Source of the DNA: Bacteroidales bacterium
GTDB lineage: Bacteria > Bacteroidota > Bacteroidia > Bacteroidales > WCHB1-69
Direction: 5' to 3'
NCBI GenBank assembly: GCA_024400715.1
Contig: JAKSMH010000117.1
Location: forward strand, 1-5,228
Length of the DNA stretch: 5,228 nucleotides
In this document: piece after piece, positions 1 to 5,228 of the stretch
How the letters are laid out: every line of letters begins with the position of its first letter
Position numbering within the stretch: the stretch's first letter is position 1
Translations under genes and position numbers: made by a program
Notes under the pieces: generated by a model
Told to the model about the DNA's origin: nothing
What the model saw: only the letters and a program-made list of their open reading frames with translations
Database searches by the model: none

Positions 1-535
1 CTATCCCACGGATACTATTTATGGCATCGGTTGTGATATTTTCAAGCAAAAAAGCATCGAACGCATCACGCAAATTTTGGGCGATAAAAAGAAAAAGTCG
101 GCGATGACCTTCATTTGCCACGACTTGAGTAATCTTTCGGATTATACGAAACCTATCAGCAACAACGTCTTTAAGGCAATGAAAAAAGCCCTTCCCGGAC
201 CGTTTACATTCATCCTTGAAGCTAACAACAATGTACCCAAAATTCTCCAAAGCAACAAAAAATCCGTCGGCATCCGCGTGCCTGACAATAATATCGTTCG
301 TGAAATCGTTGAACAATTGGGACATCCCATTTTATCAACTTCAGTGAAAGATGACGACGAAATTGTGGAATACACCACCGATCCGGAACTAATTCACGAA
401 AGGTACGGCGATTTGGTGGATATAGTCATCGACGGCGGTTATGGCGACAATGTTCCTTCAACCGTGGTCAATTGCGTTGACGGTGAAATCGAAATCGTTC
501 GTGAAGGAAAAGGTGATGTTGACTTGGTACTTTAA
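1..535 (+). CDS. Sua5/YciO/YrdC-family protein (threonylcarbamoyl-AMP synthase family, YciO-like), 5'-truncated by window edge
   Basis: The reading frame is open from base 2 to the TAA at 533-535, giving 177 visible residues. It opens directly in the conserved YPTDTIYGIGCD motif, which normally sits about 30 residues into this roughly 200-residue family, so the true start is upstream; the TTG at 77 is inside the domain and is not the start. Further family landmarks are FICHDLSNLSDY (visible residues 37-48), LPGPFTFIL (64-72), VGIRVPDN (89-96), PILSTS (109-114), VPSTVV (151-156) and the terminal VREGKGDV. The family makes threonylcarbamoyl-AMP from threonine, bicarbonate and ATP for t6A37 of tRNA. 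The details (CxDLSxLS, LSTS without the SAN of TsaC, the REGxGDV end) match the YciO branch better than TsaC, and the biochemical role of that branch is less settled, so I give no symbol. The next gene starts 3 nt after the stop, and the t6A-modifying mtaB lies in the same operon, which supports a link to tRNA modification. Confidence 0.9.
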   Translation, partial: YPTDTIYGIGCDIFKQKSIERITQILGDKKKKSAMTFICHDLSNLSDYTKPISNNVFKAMKKALPGPFTFILEANNNVPKILQSNKKSVGIRVPDNNIVREIVEQLGHPILSTSVKDDDEIVEYTTDPELIHERYGDLVDIVIDGGYGDNVPSTVVNCVDGEIEIVREGKGDVDLVL

Positions 536-538
536 GAT

Positions 539-1651
539 ATGAAAAGCATTGTATTTCTCCTTACGGCTCATTCTGCGGAAGACGAAAGGGTTCGTTTTCA
601 TCAGTTGCCGTCGTTGACGAATGCGGGCTGGACGGCCCATATCGTGGCTCCATCGCAGGGAGAATTGCCGGGTTCCAATCCTTACGCTCGTCTATACGAT
701 GCCCACACGATGACGCGGCGGCAATGTGTCAAGCACTGCGTTTCTATCTTGGAAGAATTGAAACCGGATGTGGTGCTGGCCGATACGCCGATGTCACTTT
801 GGATGGCTGTCCGCTATCGCCGTTCGTCAAAACGTGAGGTGGCGGTGCTGTATGATGTCACCGAATGGTATCCGTCGAAGAAAAATCTCCGATTCGTGTC
901 GGGAATTGCCAAGGGATTGAAATTCTGTGCTCTGACTTTGTTTAACATTTATGTTAATCTATATACGGATGGTTTTGTCTTTGGAGAAGAGGATAAGGCA
1001 AGGCCTTTTCGGCGGCTGTTTCCGCATAGCCCCTTTGTGATGACTTCCTATTATCCTGATTTAAAATATATTACATCCATTCCTGCGGAAGATTTGCGTT
1101 CGCGGGTTCGACTGTTTTATAGTGGTAATCTGACGGATGAAAAGGGCTTTGGAAATGTGCTGAAAGCAGCGGTTTGGGTGGCGCGTTTCAATCCCGAAAC
1201 GCAGGTCGTCTTGAATGTGTTGAGTAATCAGCACTTGGAAAAAATGCCGTCGCTACCTGCTAATTTGATGTTGCAAATTGATGACTATCAGCCGTTTGTC
1301 GATTTTTGTCAAAGAGCGGCTCAAAATGATGTCTTTTTGGATTTGCGTATTCCTGACAACGAGAATCAAAAATGTCTGCCCATCAAGTTGTTTTATTTTA
1401 TGGCGATGGGCAAACCGGTCATTTATACCGATTTGGCTGCCATTCGCAAGGGCTGCCCTGAGTTTGAAGAGTTTGGCTCGTATGTGAATCCTTTTGATAC
1501 ACAGCAAGTTGTGGATATTGTTAACGACTATATCCGTGATGCCGAAAGCTATCGAAAGCGTTGTGAGGCGGCATTGCGTTGGGCAAGGGTAAAGTATAAC
1601 TGGAAGGCCATAGAGGCCGATTTTGTTCATTTTATCCGGCAGTATGAGTAG
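539..1651 (+). CDS. GT-B glycosyltransferase (GT4/family 1-like), probable surface-glycan assembly
   Basis: This 370-residue protein has the length and layout of a two-Rossmann GT-B glycosyltransferase acting at the cytoplasmic face of the inner membrane. The N-terminal half begins with a beta strand (MKSIVFLLTAHSAEDERVRF), then has LKPDVVLADTP (residues 74-84) and the typical LYDVTEWYPSKKNL (104-117). The C-terminal donor-binding half starts at about 190 with RLFYSGNLTDEKGF (191-204) and carries PIKLFYFMAMGKPVIYTDL (281-299), which matches the region of the GT4 E-x7-E motif. The second Glu of that motif appears to be Tyr here. There is no signal peptide; a hydrophobic stretch near 129-142 could be a membrane-contacting helix. 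The ATG at 539 follows the previous stop by 3 nt and the gene overlaps the downstream flippase gene by 8 nt. The pairing with a flippase suggests that it adds a sugar to a lipid-linked glycan. Donor and acceptor cannot be read from the sequence. Confidence 0.88.
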   Translation: MKSIVFLLTAHSAEDERVRFHQLPSLTNAGWTAHIVAPSQGELPGSNPYARLYDAHTMTRRQCVKHCVSILEELKPDVVLADTPMSLWMAVRYRRSSKREVAVLYDVTEWYPSKKNLRFVSGIAKGLKFCALTLFNIYVNLYTDGFVFGEEDKARPFRRLFPHSPFVMTSYYPDLKYITSIPAEDLRSRVRLFYSGNLTDEKGFGNVLKAAVWVARFNPETQVVLNVLSNQHLEKMPSLPANLMLQIDDYQPFVDFCQRAAQNDVFLDLRIPDNENQKCLPIKLFYFMAMGKPVIYTDLAAIRKGCPEFEEFGSYVNPFDTQQVVDIVNDYIRDAESYRKRCEAALRWARVKYNWKAIEADFVHFIRQYE

Positions 1652-2858
1652 TATTGACATCAAGAAGAATATTGTTCTCACCGTGATGAGTAAGTCATTG
1701 ATAATGGCCCTCAATTTTGCGGTAATTGTCTTGACCACGCAGCTGTGGGGAGCGGCAGGTCGTGGTTCCATTGCTATTTTTGTGGCCGATTTGGGCTTGA
1801 TTTCCATATTTGCCAATGTTTTCACAGGAAGTAGTATTTCCTATTTCTTTTCCCGTATCGGTTTCTCCAAGTTGTCGTCGCTGGCCCACGTGTGGTCTTT
1901 GGTGGTTGGAACGGTGGCGGCGGCCGTGTTGTTTACCTTTGGACAAAACCAAATAGCTCCTTTTATCTTTACAGCGGCCACGCTGATGGGCATTTTCGCA
2001 TTCCATAATTCTCTGTTTGTCGGAAGTCAGCGTATCGACAGGTATAATCTCTTTACGGTTTTACAACCCTTGTCGTTGCTCTTGCTGATGTTGGCCTTTT
2101 ATTGGATTTGGCCGTCATTGGGTTATTATTGCTACTTTTTTGCGCAGTCCTTTTCTTTGCTGATATTGATTGCCGTTTGTTATGCGATGCGTCAAAAAAT
2201 GAAGATTCGGCTGCACTGGGATTGGGATTTGACGGCTGCCAAAGAGGTTTTTTCCTTTGGCTGGAAGACGGAGTTGAGCAGTCTGCTGCAGTTCTTTAAT
2301 TATCGCTTGACCTATTATGTGTTGGATTTTTATTTTGGCAGGTCTTCTGTCGGTGTGTTTTCGATAGGCGTCAATGTGGCCTCGGCGATATGGATTATCA
2401 GTCAGAGTATGTCGATGGTGCAGTTTTCCAATGTGCTCAAACAGGGTAATACGCGTTTGTCCAGAAAGGAAACGATGTCCATAGCGTTGGCGAGTCTGGG
2501 CATTTCCGCGTTGAGCCTTGGTGCCGTGGTGTTGTTGCCGGCATCGTGGTTCGCTTTTGCCTTCGGTCCCGAGTTCGGAGAAGCCAAACGGGTCGTGTTG
2601 GCCTTGGCACCGGGAATCTTGGCCTTGGCTTTTTCCAATGTCATCGGCAATTACTTCTCTGCCATTCGACATCTTAATATATTGATTGTCAAATCGGCCA
2701 TAGGTTTAGTGGTGACTTTGTCGCTGGCTTTCGTTTTGGTGAAACAATATGCCATCGACGGGGCTTGCATCGTCAATTCGGCTTCATATATCGTGTCGTC
2801 CATCGTGTTGTTGCTTTATTATTTTTCTAAAAAATCTCATTCTGATATTTATGAATAA
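1644..2858 (+). CDS. Wzx-like polysaccharide/oligosaccharide flippase (MOP superfamily membrane protein)
   Basis: This 404-residue protein is strongly hydrophobic with about 12 predicted membrane segments, estimated by eye near residues 10-31, 42-62, 80-99, 106-126, 138-156, 160-181, 210-230, 236-256, 279-299, 315-336, 346-367 and 372-394. This is the size and topology of Wzx/RfbX-type flippases, which move undecaprenyl-linked glycans across the inner membrane. Features common in the family are an N-terminal helix after KKNIVLTVMSK, the charged loop with WKTELSSLLQFFNYRLTYY (207-225) ahead of the second half, and FGPEFGEAKRVVLALAPG (307-324). I chose the ATG at 1644, which overlaps the glycosyltransferase stop as ATGAGTAG; an in-frame TTG at 1623 would add seven residues and is less likely. 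No ribosome-binding site is visible, in keeping with translational coupling. The neighbouring glycosyltransferase supports glycan export; the substrate is unknown. Confidence 0.88.
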   Translation: MSSIDIKKNIVLTVMSKSLIMALNFAVIVLTTQLWGAAGRGSIAIFVADLGLISIFANVFTGSSISYFFSRIGFSKLSSLAHVWSLVVGTVAAAVLFTFGQNQIAPFIFTAATLMGIFAFHNSLFVGSQRIDRYNLFTVLQPLSLLLLMLAFYWIWPSLGYYCYFFAQSFSLLILIAVCYAMRQKMKIRLHWDWDLTAAKEVFSFGWKTELSSLLQFFNYRLTYYVLDFYFGRSSVGVFSIGVNVASAIWIISQSMSMVQFSNVLKQGNTRLSRKETMSIALASLGISALSLGAVVLLPASWFAFAFGPEFGEAKRVVLALAPGILALAFSNVIGNYFSAIRHLNILIVKSAIGLVVTLSLAFVLVKQYAIDGACIVNSASYIVSSIVLLLYYFSKKSHSDIYE

Positions 2859-4089
2859 CAGCTTTTTAATATATACTTTTGGTTGCAAACTAAATTTTAG
2901 CGAGTCGTCTGATATGGCACGACGTTTGCGCGAGAAGGGTTGGACTGAATCCGATAATCCGGAGGCCATCATCGTGAATAGTTGTGCGGTGACACACGCG
3001 GCTGAAAAGAAGGTGCGCAATTATGTTGCGCACTTGCACCGAGAATATCCGGAGGCACGGATTGTGGTGGTGGGTTGCTATGCGGCACTACAGCCAGAAA
3101 CCATTCACCAGTGGAGTGGGGTGGCTGCCGTCTTTGGCAATCGCGACAAACTCCACGCCGTGAATTTCGTCCTCGGCGAGGCCATCCCTGAAATTCCGAC
3201 GTTCTTTTCTACCTACTCTTCCAACGACCGTACGCGTTCTTTCTTGAAAATTCAGGACGGCTGCGACTACCACTGCACCTATTGCACCGTCTGCGATGCC
3301 CGCGGCGAAAGTCGGAGCGACAATATTGCCAATGTGTTGAAAAATGTGGAGAAAATTCACGAGGCCGGTTTGAAAGAAGTGAATATCACGGGTGTGAATT
3401 TGGGAACGTTTGGAAAAGGAACGGATGAAAACTTTTTCGATTTGCTGAAAGCCATTGACCAACAGAATTTGGTGGATAGGGTGCGTATTTCTTCCATCGA
3501 ACCGAATTTGCTGACAGACGAAATCATCGATTTTGTGGCACAATCCCGTATCATTATGCCGCATTTTCACATTCCCCTCCAGTCGGGCTGTGATAAGATT
3601 TTGACTTTGATGAAACGCCGCTACAAAAGGGATTTCTTTCAAAATAAAATACTGAAAATCAAAGAACTAATGCCAGAAGCTTGTGTGGCTATCGATATTA
3701 TTACGGGATTTCCGAGTGAAAGCGAGGCGGACTTCGCCGATAGTTTCGATTTTGTGAAGTCGCTGCCATTGAGTTATTTGCACGTGTTTACCTATTCGCG
3801 TCGTCCCAACACTGTGGCTGCTGCGATGAAAGAACAGGTGCCGGAACCCGTGAAACACGAGCGTACGCTACGTTTGGTGGAATTGTCGGAGACGAAGAAA
3901 CGGCATTTCTATCAGGGGTATCTCGGCGAGGTACGTCCTGTGTTGTGGGAGTCGGAGGAGTCGGAAGGGAAGATGTTCGGTTTCACGGACAATTACATCA
4001 AGGTGCGTTCGTCCTTCCGCGAGGACTGGGCCAATCAGATTGTTGATTATGAATTGACGGAAGATGCTTTTTGCCTTGTAACGGAATAA
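2851..4089 (+). CDS. mtaB: tRNA t6A37 methylthiotransferase MtaB (radical SAM)
   Basis: MtaB converts N6-threonylcarbamoyladenosine at position 37 of ANN-decoding tRNAs to its 2-methylthio form (ms2t6A), using two [4Fe-4S] clusters and S-adenosylmethionine in the cytoplasm. The 412-residue protein has the full layout. The N-terminal UPF0004 domain has cluster cysteines C12 (YTFGCKLN), C45 (NSCAVT) and C76 (VVGCYAALQP). The radical SAM motif CxxxCxxC is C138/C142/C145 (CDYHCTYC), followed by ARGESRS. Next come ITGVNLGTFG (179-188), FHIPLQSGCD (239-248), IDIITGFPSE (281-290) and YLHVFTYSRRPNT (309-321). A C-terminal TRAM-like segment spans about 355-411. The GCKLN and CTYC motif set, with LQSGCD and YSRRPNT, favours MtaB over MiaB or RimO. 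The ATG at 2851 overlaps the flippase stop as ATGAATAA, and the protein then begins as MtaB proteins do; an upstream in-frame start at 2749 lies inside the flippase gene. An extra Cys148 replaces the usual Pro after the radical SAM cysteines. Confidence 0.95.
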   Translation: MNNSFLIYTFGCKLNFSESSDMARRLREKGWTESDNPEAIIVNSCAVTHAAEKKVRNYVAHLHREYPEARIVVVGCYAALQPETIHQWSGVAAVFGNRDKLHAVNFVLGEAIPEIPTFFSTYSSNDRTRSFLKIQDGCDYHCTYCTVCDARGESRSDNIANVLKNVEKIHEAGLKEVNITGVNLGTFGKGTDENFFDLLKAIDQQNLVDRVRISSIEPNLLTDEIIDFVAQSRIIMPHFHIPLQSGCDKILTLMKRRYKRDFFQNKILKIKELMPEACVAIDIITGFPSESEADFADSFDFVKSLPLSYLHVFTYSRRPNTVAAAMKEQVPEPVKHERTLRLVELSETKKRHFYQGYLGEVRPVLWESEESEGKMFGFTDNYIKVRSSFREDWANQIVDYELTEDAFCLVTE

Positions 4090-4097
4090 GATTATAG

Positions 4098-5081
4098 TTA
4101 CAATCCAAATTGATCCCGTAAAGTCGCAATTTCTTGTGCGGAAAGTCCTGTCGTTTGGGTAATGAAGTCAATATCCAAATTCATTTTTAGCATATTGATT
4201 ACGATCTCGTTCTTCCCTTCAGATTTTCCTTTTTTCAAACCTTTTTTTAACCCTTTTTTCAATCCTTTTTCCATACCTTTTCTCATTCCTTCCTGACGAG
4301 AGGTTTTCATTGCGTCGCGTTCAAATTTCACGTGGTCCATATAGCGACAGTAGTGTCGTTTTTCTTCTTCACTCATCATCAAGTACTGCAGGTTGTCTTT
4401 TGCCAGGTCGAGTCCCGGGGCGGTGGTATCATCCTTGATGCGCCCGTTCTTGAGGTAGTCGAGCCATTCTTCCAAGGGTGTGGCACTGTAGGCCTTGTCG
4501 TACTGGTTTACCCTTATGATGTAGTACTCGGGGAAGATTTCTCCCGGTGTTTGAAGGGTCAGTGCGTCCTTTTGGTCCACGGAGATTCGAAGGGTGTCAT
4601 GCGTGTTGACGCCGGTGAAGACGGTCTGTCCGTGGTAGAGGTAGTCGGAACCCTCGCCTAAGTTGAAATAGACGATGTTGATGCTGTAAACCTTCTTAAC
4701 CTTTCCATAGTCATCGCCAAGGTTGATGTGCTCGACAATATTCTTGGAAACGCCGTAGAGGATGCGTCCCACGAAGTCGCTTTCGCTGGACTGCTGTATT
4801 TCAACTACGATGATTTCGTTTCTGGAATCTAACGCCTTGATGTCCACGCGGTTGAATTTATCGGCGTCGTGCTCCATGTTGGATTCGCTCTCGAGGAGTT
4901 CTACGATGTGTATTTTCTCCTTCAGGATGACAGACACCAATCCTTCCAACACGCCGAAGTTTGCCTTGTCACGCAGCAGTCGTTTCACCGCCCAGTCAAA
5001 TCTCACATACTTTTCAGGCACCATAGTCTCTCCGTTTTTATTGCCGCAAAGATACTTATTTTTCTTGTCACTTTTCGCCAT
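4098..5081 (-). CDS. PD-(D/E)XK nuclease family putative transposase / Rpn-like protein
   Basis: This 327-residue protein resembles the PD-(D/E)XK transposase/Rpn-like families that are multicopy in Bacteroidota genomes; Rpn relatives in E. coli are DNA endonucleases that promote RecA-independent recombination. YVRFDWAVKRLLRDKANF (residues 25-42) is the typical N-terminal block. The likely catalytic core is D80 in RVDIKA followed by E94-I-Q96 in VVEIQ, with acidic residues upstream in LLESES (62-67). KVYSINIVYFNLGEG (130-144) is another family block. Residues 265-289 form a Gly/Lys repeat (GMEKGLKKGLKKG...), and the tail LDIDFITQTTGLSAQEI (302-318) looks like a short helix-turn-helix-like end common in these proteins. 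The start is uncertain: ATG 5081 gives 19 extra polar residues, whereas ATG 5024 (MVPEKYVRF) is closer to the usual family N-terminus and has GGAG 5 nt upstream. The gene converges on mtaB with 8 bp between stops. No terminal inverted repeats or target duplication are seen, so actual mobility is unproven. Confidence 0.88.
   Translation of the reverse strand: MAKSDKKNKYLCGNKNGETMVPEKYVRFDWAVKRLLRDKANFGVLEGLVSVILKEKIHIVELLESESNMEHDADKFNRVDIKALDSRNEIIVVEIQQSSESDFVGRILYGVSKNIVEHINLGDDYGKVKKVYSINIVYFNLGEGSDYLYHGQTVFTGVNTHDTLRISVDQKDALTLQTPGEIFPEYYIIRVNQYDKAYSATPLEEWLDYLKNGRIKDDTTAPGLDLAKDNLQYLMMSEEEKRHYCRYMDHVKFERDAMKTSRQEGMRKGMEKGLKKGLKKGLKKGKSEGKNEIVINMLKMNLDIDFITQTTGLSAQEIATLRDQFGL
4228..4287 (-). 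repeat. 12-bp tandem repeat coding for Lys/Gly-rich repeats in the nuclease-family gene
   Basis: Five 12-bp units, each starting CCTTTT on the plus strand, begin at 4228, 4240, 4252, 4264 and 4276. The first three are nearly identical (CCTTTTTTCAAA, CCTTTTTTTAAC, CCTTTTTTCAAT) and the last two are diverged. On the coding strand they read as four-residue repeats of the form GLKK/GMEK/GMRK. They contain runs of six and seven A on the coding strand (T-runs at 4230-4235, 4242-4248 and 4254-4259), so both unit-number changes and single-base slippage are plausible. Confidence 0.85.
5030..5033 (-). promoter_or_regulatory. Shine-Dalgarno-like GGAG before the alternative start at 5024
   Basis: The minus strand reads GGAGAGACT immediately before ATG 5024, placing GGAG 5 nt from the start codon. 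None of the three visible plus-strand starts has such a site, and neither does ATG 5081, so it is a point in favour of initiation at 5024. Shine-Dalgarno sites are not widely used in Bacteroidota, so its weight is limited. Confidence 0.35.
5047..5054 (-). promoter_or_regulatory. Second candidate -7 box, inside the long form of the nuclease-family ORF
   Basis: On the minus strand this reads TATCTTTG, again an exact TAnnTTTG match, followed by CGGC. It lies within the coding sequence if translation starts at 5081, but about 22 nt upstream of the alternative ATG at 5024. No clear TTTG -33 element is present at the expected distance, so support comes from the -7 match and its position relative to the second start. 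Confidence 0.4.
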
Positions 5082-5228
5082 TGTTGATAATTTTTCAAAA
5101 ATTTTGTCAAAAACGTCTGCAAAAGTACAAATAATTTTGATACAATATTTATAATTTAATAAAATAAAGTAAAATAAATTAAAAATAATTGATTTGAAAA
5201 TCGTGGATTAAGAAAAATAATAACAGAA
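5082..5228. other. AT-rich intergenic region with 10-bp-phased A-tracts
   Basis: This is the non-coding DNA upstream of the minus-strand nuclease-family gene, reaching to the window end. It is far richer in A+T than the genes. A-tracts begin at 5161, 5171 and 5181 (AAAATAAAGT, AAAATAAATT, AAAAATAATT), one helical turn apart, as in intrinsically bent DNA. A plus-strand TAATTTTG at 5132-5139 also matches the -7 consensus, but its nearest TTTG (5103-5106) is 25 nt away and no plus-strand gene is visible before the window ends. I see no tRNA, rRNA, terminator hairpin or CRISPR repeat here. Confidence 0.6.
5120..5127 (-). promoter_or_regulatory. Candidate Bacteroidota -7 box upstream of the nuclease-family gene
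   Basis: On the minus strand this reads TACTTTTG, an exact match to the Bacteroidota -7 consensus TAnnTTTG, followed by CAG. It would place transcription start about 30 nt before the ATG at 5081. The -33 element is weak: the nearest TTG is at 5145-5143, about 15 nt upstream and closer than the usual spacing, so this is a consensus match, not a proven promoter. Confidence 0.5.

Noticed and set aside
77..535. TTG at 77 as the start of a 152-residue protein
   Set aside because: The frame is open to base 2 and encodes the conserved YPTDTIYGIGCD motif upstream of it, so the gene begins outside the window.
1253..1825. A 190-codon minus-strand open frame across the glycosyltransferase/flippase junction
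   Set aside because: It is antisense to two well-supported genes, has no recognisable domain, and is best explained as a shadow frame; the same holds for the other long antisense frames, such as 2115-2672 and 3088-3642.
2749..2850. Upstream in-frame extension of mtaB from 2749
   Set aside because: It lies entirely in the flippase coding region in another frame, and MtaB proteins begin close to the YTFGCKLN motif that follows ATG 2851.
4091..4140. Possible terminator hairpin after mtaB (CAAT/ATTG at 4101-4112; CGCA/TGCG near 4125-4140)
   Set aside because: The stems are only about 4 bp, AT-rich or with long loops, are not followed by a T-run, and lie inside the opposing coding sequence.
4762..5154. 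Plus-strand open frames opposite the nuclease-family gene (4332-4661, 4762-5154, 4869-5087)
   Set aside because: They are antisense to a gene with clear family motifs and show no protein-like motif of their own.
5189..5204. Short inverted repeat GATTTGAAAATC as an operator
   Set aside because: Five-base arms with a 2-nt centre are expected by chance in such AT-rich DNA, and no regulator or second copy is visible.
4090..5228. A complete insertion sequence around the PD-(D/E)XK gene
   Set aside because: I found no matching terminal inverted repeats or flanking direct repeats, and this family's 'transposase' label does not by itself imply a mobile element.

Overview
The window looks like chromosomal DNA from a member of the Bacteroidota, most likely Bacteroidales (Prevotella/Bacteroides-like). 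Three things point there: intergenic DNA with promoter-like TAnnTTTG boxes, genes that mostly start without a Shine-Dalgarno sequence, and close resemblance of the proteins to families abundant in that order, notably the PD-(D/E)XK 'Rpn/transposase' protein with a Lys/Gly repeat tail. The genus cannot be fixed from the sequence alone.

Layout. Positions 1-4089 hold four plus-strand genes packed as one apparent operon. (1) The 3' part of a Sua5/YciO/YrdC-family gene (1-535), the family that makes or handles threonylcarbamoyl-AMP for the tRNA modification t6A; about 30 N-terminal residues lie upstream of the window. (2) A GT-B glycosyltransferase (539-1651), 3 nt downstream. (3) A polytopic MOP-superfamily (Wzx-like) polysaccharide/lipid-linked oligosaccharide flippase (1644-2858). 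(4) MtaB, the radical-SAM enzyme that methylthiolates t6A to ms2t6A (2851-4089). Genes 2/3 and 3/4 each overlap by exactly 8 nt (ATGAGTAG and ATGAATAA), which suggests translational coupling. The start of this operon and its promoter lie outside the window.

Positions 4098-5081 on the minus strand carry a convergent PD-(D/E)XK nuclease-family protein whose stop codon lies 8 bp from the mtaB stop. It has two plausible starts (5081 and 5024), each preceded by a Bacteroidota-type -7 box. The last 147 bp (5082-5228) are an AT-rich upstream region with 10-bp-spaced A-tracts and no gene I can support.

How it fits together. The outer genes of the operon act on the same nucleotide (A37 of ANN-decoding tRNAs; t6A then ms2t6A), while the two inner genes build and export a surface glycan or glycolipid. 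This gives an envelope-glycan pair embedded between tRNA-modification genes. The nuclease-family gene is probably a separate accessory or mobile-type unit. I do not see a clearly new multi-gene system. The points worth a second look are the operon composition, variant catalytic motifs in three of the enzymes, and the dual start/promoter arrangement and slippage-prone repeat of the nuclease-family gene.
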